DNA of 64,000 bases from Bacteroidia bacterium. GTDB taxonomy: Bacteria; Bacteroidota; Bacteroidia; Flavobacteriales_E; Vicingaceae. The notes beneath the pieces were generated by a model that was not told where the DNA came from, did not search any database, and saw only the letters and a list, made by a program, of their open reading frames with translations. The translations under genes were made by a program, and so were the position numbers. Within the stretch, counting starts at the first letter, position 1. Every line of letters begins with the position of its first letter. The DNA lies in assembly GCA_030433355.1 (NCBI GenBank), contig JAUIMG010000007.1:1-64000 (forward strand). The letters run 5' to 3'. Of the stretch, positions 16,501 through 24,782 are shown in pieces.

Positions 16501-18195
16501 ATGAGAATAGTTTTAAAACTCATTTTGATAGGCATTTTTGCTGTTTTAGCCACTAACTCTTTTGGCCAAAATGTTATGCAATTTGCTGCAACGGCAGGAC
16601 CTGAAAACAACCAAGGCTACACTAAAGTAGTAGCTGACAAAACAGGTGGTTTTACTGCCATTGGTTATTTTGAGAACAAAGTTTATATTGATGATGGTTT
16701 TACATTAGACAGTATCAACTCTAGAGCAGCTAGCAGAGATGCATTCTTCATTTATTTTGATAGTAGAACAGTTTCTAAAGATCTATTCGCTATCAGTGGT
16801 AACGGATTCGAATCAATTAATGATGCAGCCTATAACTCCAACAATGAATTGCTTCATACTGGTGTTTTTACAGATTCCCTTTTTTTAGATCCTGCTACCA
16901 ATCTACCTTTTACCAAAAGTGCAGGTAGCAATGATATTTTTTTAGTAAAATATAACAGTAATAGACAGTTTGGTTGGGGAAAAACCATTGGAAGCTTAGG
17001 ATATGAAGATGTTGTAGCCATAGAAATGACTCCAAAGGATGAATTTTATTTGGTAGGCTTTTATTCCGGCAGCCTTGACTTCGATCCGGATACCAGCAGC
17101 GATATAAAAACACCGACTAATTCTCAGGAAGTCTTTATCTCCAAATATGATTCAAGCGGCAATTACTTATGGACTAAAACATTTGGTGGCAGAGGTTTTG
17201 CCAATGTAAACGATGTTCACTATGCCAATGGTTATCTATATATGTGCGGCCAATATTCAGACTCCATTGACTTTGATCCTGATAGCATAGGAATTGCAAT
17301 GGAGTATGCTAGTACTGATGATGTATTTGTCTTAAAATTAGATAGCAATGCAAACTTTGAATGGGTAAAAACTTTTGGCGGTCCCTCCTTAGATGTTGGT
17401 CAAAAAATAACAACTGACTTACAGGGCAATGTATACACAGCAGGAGAATTTAGAGGTAGAGTTGATTTTGACCCAGGTAGTAATAGTCAATTTGTTGGCA
17501 CCTCTGGGGCGGAAGATGTATTTATACAAAGACTTAATGCCAATGGTAATTTTGTTTGGGTCAATAAATATATCGGATACAATAATGAAAGAGCAAGAGC
17601 ATTATTGTTTAATCCACAAGATCAAAGTCTACTTGTTGGAGGAACCTTTAATGGAACAGCCTATTTTAGTGTAACTCCAATTTTATTGCGCTTTTCTAAT
17701 GGCTCCAACGATGCATTTATTCATAAACTAGACCGTCAAAGAAGATTGTTATGGTTCGAAAATTTTGGAGAAAGCGGCACAGATAATATTGCTGATATGT
17801 GTTATGATGCTTTTGGCAACCTTATAGCTGTTGGCGACTTTAGAGACAGTATTAAGTGGAATGGACCCAATGGAACTGAAAGATTCTATGCCAATGGGAC
17901 AGATGGTTTTATTGTAAAATATGATAGACAATTAGTTGGCAATAAAGAACTAACTGAGGAGAGTCATAATCAACTAAAAGTTTATCCAAACCCAGTTAAT
18001 AAATTATTGAATATAGACTTAAACTTTAAAGAAAGGGTTACTATCAGTATTTCAGATATCAATGGAAAGACATTATTTCAAGGAGAGTATTCTGAAAACT
18101 ACCTTCAAATAGAGTTTCCCTTTCCTAAAGGAATCTACATTTTAAAGGTTCAAAGCCCAAATGAGCTTATTAGCAGAAAAATAATAAGGCAATAA
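16501..18195 (+). CDS. T9SS-exported beta-propeller repeat protein
   Basis: A 564-residue surface or secreted protein. A signal peptide (LILIGIFAVLATNSFG) is followed by about eight SBBP-like repeats of some 55 residues, each with a blade pattern such as WGKTIGSLGYEDVVAIEM, FYLVGFYSGSLDFDPDT and FISKYDSSGNYLWTKTFGG, spanning roughly 25-480. Asp-Pro-rich DFDP turns may bind calcium. The last 75 residues form a type A sorting domain (VYPNPVNKLLNIDL ... FPKGIYILKVQ ... SRKIIRQ) that directs export through the type IX system and cell-surface attachment. It starts 23 bases after uvrB. Function beyond surface display is unknown. Confidence 0.85.
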   Translation: MRIVLKLILIGIFAVLATNSFGQNVMQFAATAGPENNQGYTKVVADKTGGFTAIGYFENKVYIDDGFTLDSINSRAASRDAFFIYFDSRTVSKDLFAISGNGFESINDAAYNSNNELLHTGVFTDSLFLDPATNLPFTKSAGSNDIFLVKYNSNRQFGWGKTIGSLGYEDVVAIEMTPKDEFYLVGFYSGSLDFDPDTSSDIKTPTNSQEVFISKYDSSGNYLWTKTFGGRGFANVNDVHYANGYLYMCGQYSDSIDFDPDSIGIAMEYASTDDVFVLKLDSNANFEWVKTFGGPSLDVGQKITTDLQGNVYTAGEFRGRVDFDPGSNSQFVGTSGAEDVFIQRLNANGNFVWVNKYIGYNNERARALLFNPQDQSLLVGGTFNGTAYFSVTPILLRFSNGSNDAFIHKLDRQRRLLWFENFGESGTDNIADMCYDAFGNLIAVGDFRDSIKWNGPNGTERFYANGTDGFIVKYDRQLVGNKELTEESHNQLKVYPNPVNKLLNIDLNFKERVTISISDINGKTLFQGEYSENYLQIEFPFPKGIYILKVQSPNELISRKIIRQ

Positions 18196-18228
18196 GCTTA
18201 AATTAGCCGACTTAGATTTCTATTTACG

Positions 18229-19086
18229 ATGCTCAAAAATTTGCTCAAATACTACTTTCTTATTCTAAAAGTAAGAAACAGACTCTCCCCTGCGGTTCAA
18301 ATTCAACAAAGGAATTTATACTTAAAATATCAAGAGCAAAGAAAAAATGGAGAATTACCATTATTAAAAGACACCGGATTTCGTGTATTTTCTCAATTCG
18401 AAGAAGATGGTCTGCTTCTTTTCATTTTCTCCATTCTTGAAATGACCAATAAAACATTTATTGAAATTGGTTCTGATGATGGCGTAAATAGCAATTCAGC
18501 TAATTTGTATTTCCATTTTGGATGGAATGGACTTTTTATAGATGGCAACCCTAAAAGCATTAAAAGAGGCAAACGTTTCTTTTCTAAATACCCACACCCT
18601 TGGTTTGACAAGCCTCAGTTTCTTTGCGAGAGAGTAAAAAGAGAAAATATCAATCAAATAATTGCCCAATCTAATTTAGAGGGCGAAATAGGCTTATTGT
18701 CTATAGATATTGATGGAAACGATTACTGGATATGGGACGCAATTACCCAAGTAAATCCGCAGGTAGTTTTGATTGAAACTCATGTAGAGTTTGGGATGGA
18801 AAATATTGTGGTTCCTTATGATCCTAATTATTTCTATCCAGGCAAACATCCTGTTTATCATGGTGCCTCGCCAATTGCTATGGAAAAACTAGCTAAAAAG
18901 AAAGGATATAGGTTAGTTGGAGCTAATGAGATGGGCTTTAACTTCATTTTTCTGAGAAACGACTTAGCCCTAGAGGACATAAAAGAAGTTAGTGTAGAGT
19001 CTGTATTGCAGCACTCCTACGCAAAAAATAGTTTTGATAAATTCCAAGAAGTAAAAGATATGGAGTTTGAGACACCCATCCCTTAA
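18229..19086 (+). CDS. FkbM-like SAM-dependent methyltransferase
   Basis: A 285-residue cytoplasmic protein. The SAM-binding glycine motif is TFIEIGSDDGVNSNSANLYF (about 80-100), with the acidic second strand GLFIDGNPKS and the fourth-strand motif LLSIDIDGNDYWIWDAI, followed by VVLIETHVEF. This is the FkbM/NDP-sugar-like methyltransferase fold, usually acting on small molecules or glycans. A cytoplasmic glycan role is possible but no glycosyltransferase is adjacent. Its stop and that of dinB on the other strand lie in one shared TTAA (19083-19086). Confidence 0.7.
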   Translation: MLKNLLKYYFLILKVRNRLSPAVQIQQRNLYLKYQEQRKNGELPLLKDTGFRVFSQFEEDGLLLFIFSILEMTNKTFIEIGSDDGVNSNSANLYFHFGWNGLFIDGNPKSIKRGKRFFSKYPHPWFDKPQFLCERVKRENINQIIAQSNLEGEIGLLSIDIDGNDYWIWDAITQVNPQVVLIETHVEFGMENIVVPYDPNYFYPGKHPVYHGASPIAMEKLAKKKGYRLVGANEMGFNFIFLRNDLALEDIKEVSVESVLQHSYAKNSFDKFQEVKDMEFETPIP

Positions 19087-20153
19087 AAGTCAATGGTTAA
19101 TTGACCTCTCTCATCACTTTCTACTAAGTCTAGATTAGATAGACTAATTCCAAATAAGCGCACTGCCTTTTCAGGATCATTGGGGGTGTGGAGTAAATGA
19201 ATTACTTCCTCCCAAAGAACAGCTGCATCATTGGTGTAATTAGTTAATGTTTGCGACCTAGTTCTTTGAATAAAGTTGTGGTATTTTATCTTTAGAGTTA
19301 AAGTTTTCGCCTTTCTACCTGACTTTTTTAAACGCTCCATCAAGACTTTGAAGATGTCTCTTAATTCCTCTACATACTCTTCCTTACTTTCTAAATCTTT
19401 GGAGAAAGTTTGTTCTGCACCAATTGACTTACGTATGCGGTTTGCCTTAACTTCTCTTTGGTCATCTGCTTGAACAATATGGTAAAAATGTTTTCCGGCC
19501 TTGCCATATTTCTTCATTAATTCAAGCTTGGAAAAGCCCATTAAATCTTCCCCTGTATAAATCCCTTCAGCATTCATCTTTTCCGCAGTTCTTTTGCCAA
19601 TACCATGAAAATCCTTAACCTCCATTTTCCTCATAAAATCAATCGCTTGATCTGGCAGAATGACACTTAAACCGTCAGGTTTGTGTAAATCTGAAGCTGT
19701 TTTGGCAAGGAATTTATTAAATGAAACACCTGCAGAGGCTGTTAATCCAACCTTCTCTTTTATTTCTTTTCTAAGTAGCATAGCAATCTTTATCGCCGAC
19801 TTCAACTCTCTTTTATTGTAGGTTACATCTAAGTAAGCTTCATCTAAAGAAAGTGGCTCTACCAAGTCAGTAAAGCTTTTAAAGATGTCCATTATTTGAG
19901 AAGAAACTTCTTTGTAGCGATCAAATCTTGGCTTAACAAAAATCAAATCAGGACATTTTCTTGCTGCAATGGAAGATGGCTGAGCAGAATGAACGCCAAA
20001 TTTCCTTGCCTCATAACTTGCTGCAGCTACCACACCCCTTTCTCTACTTCCACCTACTGCAATGGGTTTGCCCCGTAATTCGGCTCTATCCATTTGCTCT
20101 ACAGAAGTAAAAAATGCATCCATGTCAACATGTATGATTTTTCTTTGTTTCAT
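19083..20153 (-). CDS. dinB: DNA polymerase IV
   Basis: A Y-family translesion polymerase of about 356 residues from ATG 20153 (MKQRKIIHVDMDAFFTSVEQ); an in-frame ATG four codons earlier is less likely because DinB proteins start close to this motif. Metal-binding acids are Asp in HVDMDAFF and Asp-Glu in LSLDEAYLDV. The helix-hairpin-helix (FHGIGKRTAEKM) and little-finger domains follow. It ends in QLTIDF, which fits a beta-clamp-binding peptide. It faces yceI across a promoter region with a palindrome, and converges on the FkbM-like gene with a 4-base tail overlap. Confidence 0.97.
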   Translation of the reverse strand: MKQRKIIHVDMDAFFTSVEQMDRAELRGKPIAVGGSRERGVVAAASYEARKFGVHSAQPSSIAARKCPDLIFVKPRFDRYKEVSSQIMDIFKSFTDLVEPLSLDEAYLDVTYNKRELKSAIKIAMLLRKEIKEKVGLTASAGVSFNKFLAKTASDLHKPDGLSVILPDQAIDFMRKMEVKDFHGIGKRTAEKMNAEGIYTGEDLMGFSKLELMKKYGKAGKHFYHIVQADDQREVKANRIRKSIGAEQTFSKDLESKEEYVEELRDIFKVLMERLKKSGRKAKTLTLKIKYHNFIQRTRSQTLTNYTNDAAVLWEEVIHLLHTPNDPEKAVRLFGISLSNLDLVESDERGQLTIDF

Positions 20154-20209
20154 GGATGTAAACATACGTAGTAATAAAAATTTTATAAAAATTTAACATC
20201 TAATGTTTT

Positions 20210-20222
20210 TACATTAAATGTA
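20210..20222. promoter_or_regulatory. Palindromic operator candidate between dinB and yceI
   Basis: TACATTAAATGTA is a perfect 6+1+6 palindrome seven bases before the -7 box of yceI and about 57 bases before the dinB start. A further ACAT/ATGT pair lies just upstream (20195-20206), so a dimeric regulator could bind here and affect one or both divergent genes. The regulator is not known; an SOS link through dinB is a guess. Confidence 0.4.
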
Positions 20223-20228
20223 TATACA

Positions 20229-20236
20229 TATATTTG
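20229..20236 (+). promoter_or_regulatory. -7 box of the yceI promoter
   Basis: TATATTTG matches the Bacteroidota consensus TAnnTTTG exactly, 24 bases before the yceI start at 20261. The -33 position, about 20 bases upstream, is a T-run (20205-20210) rather than a clear TTG. Confidence 0.5.
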
Positions 20237-20260
20237 CACTTTATAAACAAACAATTAAAC

Positions 20261-20854
20261 ATGAAAAAATTATTAAATACTGCAGCAGTCCTTTTAATAG
20301 CAGCTATTGCATATGCAAATGGCCCTAAAGGAGAAACTTACACAGTAAGTCAAAAAGTAAGCAAATTAGAGTGGACAGGTAAAAAAGTTACTGGTCAGCA
20401 TAATGGAACTATCGAAGTTAATGGTGGTAACATCATGGTAGAAGATGGCAAAATTGTTGGTGGGACAGTAAATATTAACATGAACACTATTGTCGTTTCT
20501 GATATTAAAGATGAAGAAATGAATGGAAAGCTAAAAGGTCACTTAATGTCTGACGACTTTTTTAGCGTAGCTAATCATCCAACTGCAACTTTAAAAATTA
20601 ACGAAGTAAAAGAGCAGAAAGATGGTACTTATCATATCCATGGAGATCTAACAATCAAAGGAAAAACAGAAAAAGTTGAAATTCCTGCTACTATCAAAAT
20701 GGAAGATGGAAAAGTTGTTGCTATCGGAGAAGCTACTATCGATAGAACTAAATTTGATATCAAATATGGTTCAGGAAAGTTTTTTGAAGACTTAGGAGAT
20801 AAAATGATCTACGATGACTTTGTAGTGAAGTTTAAAGTAGGTGCAATGAAATAA
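20261..20854 (+). CDS. YceI-family lipid-binding protein
   Basis: A periplasmic lipocalin-like protein of 197 residues from ATG 20261, where a proper signal peptide begins (MKKLLNTAAVLLIAAIAYA); an earlier in-frame ATG at 20234 would add nine polar residues before it. The YceI pattern is visible: SKLEWTGKKVTGQHNGTI, then VVSDIKDEEMNGKLKGHLMSDDFF, HPTATLKI and IDRTKFDIKYGSGKFFEDLG. Family members bind isoprenoid-type lipids in the barrel. It is a single-gene unit with a consensus -7 box in front and a strong terminator behind. Confidence 0.92.
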   Translation: MKKLLNTAAVLLIAAIAYANGPKGETYTVSQKVSKLEWTGKKVTGQHNGTIEVNGGNIMVEDGKIVGGTVNINMNTIVVSDIKDEEMNGKLKGHLMSDDFFSVANHPTATLKINEVKEQKDGTYHIHGDLTIKGKTEKVEIPATIKMEDGKVVAIGEATIDRTKFDIKYGSGKFFEDLGDKMIYDDFVVKFKVGAMK

Positions 20855-20888
20855 ATTCATTAAGATTTCATATTAGTTGGTTAGTTAA

Positions 20889-20925
20889 GAAAGCCGCATT
20901 CATCCCTGAATGCGGCTTTCTTTGT
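20889..20925 (+). terminator. Intrinsic terminator after yceI
   Basis: Bases 20889-20901 and 20908-20920 form a perfect 13-bp stem (arm GAAAGCCGCATTC) with a 6-base loop, followed by TTTGTTTTGTTTT. It is 34 bases after the yceI stop and ends that transcript before the potassium genes. Confidence 0.9.
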
Positions 20926-20995
20926 TTTGTTTTAACTTAGTTCTTAAATAAGTACTAATCTTGTATTCTAAATTATTCATTTTCTTATCCGAGAG

Positions 20996-22750
20996 ATGTT
21001 CTCCATACCTTTAAAGTACTTTGGGTTAATCATTAGCACTATTTCCCTTTTCGCTATAGTGTACGATTTTGGGTTTAGTCAATCTGAAGAATTTGAATTA
21101 ATTCTTCAAAAATTTTATAACATCACGCTAGGTATTGGCATAATAGCTATTGTCAAAAGATATTTTGTAGATAAAATTAAAGTTAGGGCTTGGGTGCTCA
21201 CTATTGACCTACTTTCTGTCTTTTTCTTCGCTGCAATTATTTATTTCCATATACAAATGGAGAATAAAAATGCAATTTTTAGTTTCTTAGCCAATGATGG
21301 CTGGCAATACCTTGCTTTACTTATGGTATTTGTGAGAGAAGCTTCCTCTTTAAGACTAGTGCTAAAAAGGACTTTGTTTAATCCTGCCCAACTCTTTATT
21401 TTAAGTTTTCTATTCATTATTTTCATAGGCGCTTTACTTTTAAAGTTGCCTAATGCAACTGTTGGCCACCTAAGCTTAATAGATGCTCTCTTCACTTCTA
21501 CTTCTGCAGTTTGTGTAACAGGTTTAATTGTAGTAGATACAGGAACTTATTTTACCTTATTTGGTCAGTCTATTATACTTATTCTTATACAAATTGGCGG
21601 TTTAGGTATCATGACCTTTGCTAGTTACTTTAGTTTTTTCTTTACCGGTGGTTCCTCTTATGAAACCCAACTCATGTTGAAAGACATCAGTTCTACAAAT
21701 ACCCTCGGGGAAGTATTTAATACCTTAAAAAGAATTATTCTTTTAACCCTTATGATTGAAGGCTTAGGTGCAGTTTTGATCTTTTCTAGTCTTTCTTCAG
21801 AAAATTTCAACTCCTTTTTTGACCAAACTTTCTTTTCTATCTTTCATTCTATTTCTGCATTCTGTAATGCAGGTTTTTCAAATCTAGAAAGTAGTTTGAG
21901 TGAAAGCGGTTTTGCCTTCAACTATAACCTACATCTTATCATATTTGGCTTATTCTTTATTGGAGGTATTGGTTTTCCTATCGTATTCAACTTATATAAA
22001 TATTTGAAATACCTGATAAAAAATAGAGTAATTCCTGTGCTCTTAAAACAAAAAAGGAAAAACTTAATTACTCCATGGGTAATCAATTTGAATTCTAGAA
22101 TTGTTCTTTTTACCAGCTTTACTTTAATAATTCTAGGAACCCTTGCCATCTTGGTTTTTGAATACCACAATTCTCTGGCCAACCATAGTTTGTATGGAAA
22201 AGTAGTTACGGCCTTATTCACCGCCGCGACACCAAGAACTGCGGGTTTTAATACACTTGACATTAGTTCACTACAATTTTCTACCATCATGCTAATCTTT
22301 CTCTTAATGTGGATTGGAGCTTCTCCAGGTTCTACAGGAGGTGGTATAAAAACATCCACATTTGCTATAGCAACCCTTAACTTTTGGAGTTTAGCAAGAG
22401 GAAAAGACAGATTAGAATTATTCAGAAGAGAGATCGCTCCAATTTCTATCAGAAGAGCCTTTGCCATCATATCCCTTTCTTTAGTTGTAATAGGTGCAGG
22501 TGTTTTTGCTATCGCTTACTTTGATAATGATAAGAAACTAATCGATATCGCATTTGAATGCTTCTCTGCTTATAGTACTGTTGGTTTAAGCTTAGGAATA
22601 ACTGATAGTTTGAGTAATCCAAGTAAATTTGTGATTATACTAATCATGTTGGTTGGTAGGGTGAGCATGTTATCTATACTAATTGCAGTAGTTAACAAAG
22701 AAAAAAGGAAGAATTATCGCTACTCAAAAGAGGAAATCTTAATAAATTAG
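20996..22750 (+). CDS. TrkH/KtrB-type potassium uptake channel subunit
   Basis: A 584-residue inner-membrane protein with four M1-P-M2 units. The four selectivity-filter segments are visible: TSTSAVCVTGLIVVD, SISAFCNAGFSNL, AATPRTAGFNTLD and YSTVGLSLGITD, each with the filter glycine. About 120 residues with extra hydrophobic helices precede the first unit, as in other Bacteroidota TrkH proteins. It moves K+ (and possibly Na+) with gating by the cytoplasmic RCK subunit encoded 4 bases downstream. Its start lies 71 bases past the yceI terminator; a near-consensus -7 box, TAATCTTG, is at 20956. Confidence 0.94.
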   Translation: MFSIPLKYFGLIISTISLFAIVYDFGFSQSEEFELILQKFYNITLGIGIIAIVKRYFVDKIKVRAWVLTIDLLSVFFFAAIIYFHIQMENKNAIFSFLANDGWQYLALLMVFVREASSLRLVLKRTLFNPAQLFILSFLFIIFIGALLLKLPNATVGHLSLIDALFTSTSAVCVTGLIVVDTGTYFTLFGQSIILILIQIGGLGIMTFASYFSFFFTGGSSYETQLMLKDISSTNTLGEVFNTLKRIILLTLMIEGLGAVLIFSSLSSENFNSFFDQTFFSIFHSISAFCNAGFSNLESSLSESGFAFNYNLHLIIFGLFFIGGIGFPIVFNLYKYLKYLIKNRVIPVLLKQKRKNLITPWVINLNSRIVLFTSFTLIILGTLAILVFEYHNSLANHSLYGKVVTALFTAATPRTAGFNTLDISSLQFSTIMLIFLLMWIGASPGSTGGGIKTSTFAIATLNFWSLARGKDRLELFRREIAPISIRRAFAIISLSLVVIGAGVFAIAYFDNDKKLIDIAFECFSAYSTVGLSLGITDSLSNPSKFVIILIMLVGRVSMLSILIAVVNKEKRKNYRYSKEEILIN

Positions 22751-22754
22751 AAAG

Positions 22755-23435
22755 ATGAAGTACATCATATTTGGTTTGGGAAACTTTGGAAGTTCATTAG
22801 GTCAAAAGCTTACAGAACAAGGGAATGAAGTTATAGGAATTGATAGAAGTATGGAAAAAGTAGATGATTTGAAAGAGAAGATTTCTCATACCATCTGCAT
22901 GGATTCTACAGATCAATTTACAGTTTCCGGTTTACCTTTAAAAGAAACGGATGTGGTAATTGTTGCCATTGGAGAAGATCAAGGAGCCAATATTATGACA
23001 ACTGCTGTACTTAAAAACCTCAAAGTAAAAAGATTGATTAGTAGGGCAATTACCCCACTGCATGAAACTGTTTTAGAAGCTATTGGTGTAGACGAAATTG
23101 TACACCCAGAGGAAGAAACTGCCGAAAGATGGGCAAAAAAACTATGCATTAAGGGTGTAGTTGATTCCTTTGAGTTAAGCGGTCAATACAGTATTGTAGA
23201 GGTAGAAGTTCCAAAAAGATACATTGGTCAAACCCTACAAGAGGCAAGCTTTAATAAAAAATACAATCTGGTAGTTTTAACTACCTTGAAGCAGACAAAT
23301 AAAACAAACCTCTTAGGAAATAACAGTAGAGATTTGCAAGTGAAAGGAGTGGCTTCTCCAAAAACTGTCTTAGAAGAGAATGACATCATGGTTATCTTTG
23401 GTGATAACCATGACATCAAAAAACTTCTTAATTAA
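22755..23435 (+). CDS. TrkA/KtrA-type RCK regulatory subunit
   Basis: A 226-residue cytoplasmic gating subunit for the K+ channel encoded just upstream. The N-terminal RCK domain has the NAD/ATP-binding motif FGLGNFGSSLGQKL (residues 5-18) with the acidic IGIDRS after the second strand and VVIVAIGEDQGAN. A TrkA_C domain follows from about residue 135 (YSIVEVEVPKRYIGQTLQEA). It forms a ring that opens the channel on nucleotide binding. The gene ends 3 bases before the convergent dienelactone hydrolase gene. Confidence 0.94.
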   Translation: MKYIIFGLGNFGSSLGQKLTEQGNEVIGIDRSMEKVDDLKEKISHTICMDSTDQFTVSGLPLKETDVVIVAIGEDQGANIMTTAVLKNLKVKRLISRAITPLHETVLEAIGVDEIVHPEEETAERWAKKLCIKGVVDSFELSGQYSIVEVEVPKRYIGQTLQEASFNKKYNLVVLTTLKQTNKTNLLGNNSRDLQVKGVASPKTVLEENDIMVIFGDNHDIKKLLN

Positions 23436-23438
23436 TTC

Positions 23439-24269
23439 TTATAGTCTTTCTTGAAGAAATTCTAAACTTAAGGCATTAGCTTTAGCCGCTGCTGCTTCTA
23501 AATAATGCTCTTGCGTTGGATTTGCAAATGCGTGATCTGCATCAAATGATTTAACCATTAAATTCTTTCCTGCAGCTTTCATATTTGCTTCAAACTTATC
23601 TGCTACTTCTTTATTGATCCACTGATCTTGCTCAGCGAAGATAAATAAGACATCAGAGGACAATGTTTTCAATTGCGCTACATCTTCTACTGGCATTCCA
23701 TAATACATTACACAAGCTTTTGTTTTTTCGCCTGCAGCCAATGCTGTTTTTAATGACCATCCGCCACCGAAACACCATCCAATGGTTCCTATTTCTGCAT
23801 TTTCAGGCAAAGAAGAAATAACAGCATCTAAAATGCTTTGGATTCTATCTGCGTCCGCTTCCATCATGTATTTTCCTGCAGAATCTCTATTGGTAGCTAC
23901 TTTGCCATCGTATAAATCCAATGCCATCACATGTACATCTCCTAATTCGTTGTACAATCTTTCAGCTTCAGATTTGATATGATTATTCAAACCCCACCAC
24001 TCGTGAATTACGAATAAATACTTATTGGTTTCTTTTGCATTTTGTAAAAAGTAATAATTAGCGGCATCACCACCTTCTACTGCCATCGTTTCCATAGTTC
24101 CAGATGGAGTAAAATCGATTGCTTTTGGCTCATCGTGCTTTTCTGCAAAGCCCTCTTCTTGGGCTAATTCAGAAAACTCTTCTGAAGTCTCTTTCTTCTC
24201 CTCAGCAGGACCTCCGCAAGAAATGATTAAAAAACTAATTGCTACTAATGGTAAAATAATTTTTTTCAT
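23439..24269 (-). CDS. Dienelactone-hydrolase-family lipoprotein
   Basis: A 276-residue alpha/beta hydrolase with a lipoprotein signal (FLIISCGG, lipid on Cys18), followed by an acidic linker to about residue 50. The nucleophile elbow is GWCFGGG, with Cys as in true dienelactone hydrolases; Asp in AEQDQWI and His in DADHAFANP complete the triad. The family cleaves lactones and small esters; the natural substrate here is unknown. A surface or periplasmic lipid-anchored position is unusual for a family that is mostly cytoplasmic. It is followed upstream by the peroxiredoxin gene in the same direction, with 28 bases between. Confidence 0.88.
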   Translation of the reverse strand: MKKIILPLVAISFLIISCGGPAEEKKETSEEFSELAQEEGFAEKHDEPKAIDFTPSGTMETMAVEGGDAANYYFLQNAKETNKYLFVIHEWWGLNNHIKSEAERLYNELGDVHVMALDLYDGKVATNRDSAGKYMMEADADRIQSILDAVISSLPENAEIGTIGWCFGGGWSLKTALAAGEKTKACVMYYGMPVEDVAQLKTLSSDVLFIFAEQDQWINKEVADKFEANMKAAGKNLMVKSFDADHAFANPTQEHYLEAAAAKANALSLEFLQERL

Positions 24270-24297
24270 GGTTTTGATTTTTTGTGAATTTACGTTT

Positions 24298-24753
24298 TTA
24301 AAGGGTGTTGCTTTTTAACAATTTCTCTACATGCTCTTTGCCCTCCATTAAAGAGTCGTAGATATATTTAACTTTTCCTTGAGCATCAATAACAAAAGTT
24401 TTTCTTCCGGTCATTAATCCAAATAAAATAGTTGCCCCAAAAAGCTTTGCTACTTTGTTTTTAGGATCAGATAACAAAGTGAAATTTAAATTATTGTTGG
24501 CCTTAAACTTGGCGTGAGAGTCTACAGAATCGGAACTTATTCCGATTACTTCATAGCCTTTCTCTAGAAAATCGTCTTGCCAATCTCTAAAAGAACATGC
24601 TTGCTCCGTACAAACTTTTGTATTGTCTTTGGGATAAAAATAAATTACTCTTTTTTTCTCCTCTTCCTTATTAACTTTGAACACTTCACCATTTGAATTC
24701 TTTAACTCAAAATTTGGAATAGTGTCTCCAACTTCAATTTTACCTTTTGCCAT
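24298..24753 (-). CDS. bcp: Peroxiredoxin, BCP/PrxQ type
   Basis: A 151-residue thioredoxin-fold peroxidase that reduces hydrogen peroxide and organic hydroperoxides. The active segment is YPKDNTKVCTEQACSFRD with peroxidatic Cys48 and resolving Cys53, spaced as in E. coli BCP (Cys45/Cys50). The conserved GISSDSVDSHAKF and TFVIDAQGKV segments follow. It is cytoplasmic, with no signal, and would use thioredoxin as electron donor. Its start lies 29 bases from the divergent metalloprotease-like gene. Confidence 0.95.
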   Translation of the reverse strand: MAKGKIEVGDTIPNFELKNSNGEVFKVNKEEEKKRVIYFYPKDNTKVCTEQACSFRDWQDDFLEKGYEVIGISSDSVDSHAKFKANNNLNFTLLSDPKNKVAKLFGATILFGLMTGRKTFVIDAQGKVKYIYDSLMEGKEHVEKLLKSNTL

Positions 24754-24782
24754 ATTCGTTTAATAACTACTACTAGTTCAAA

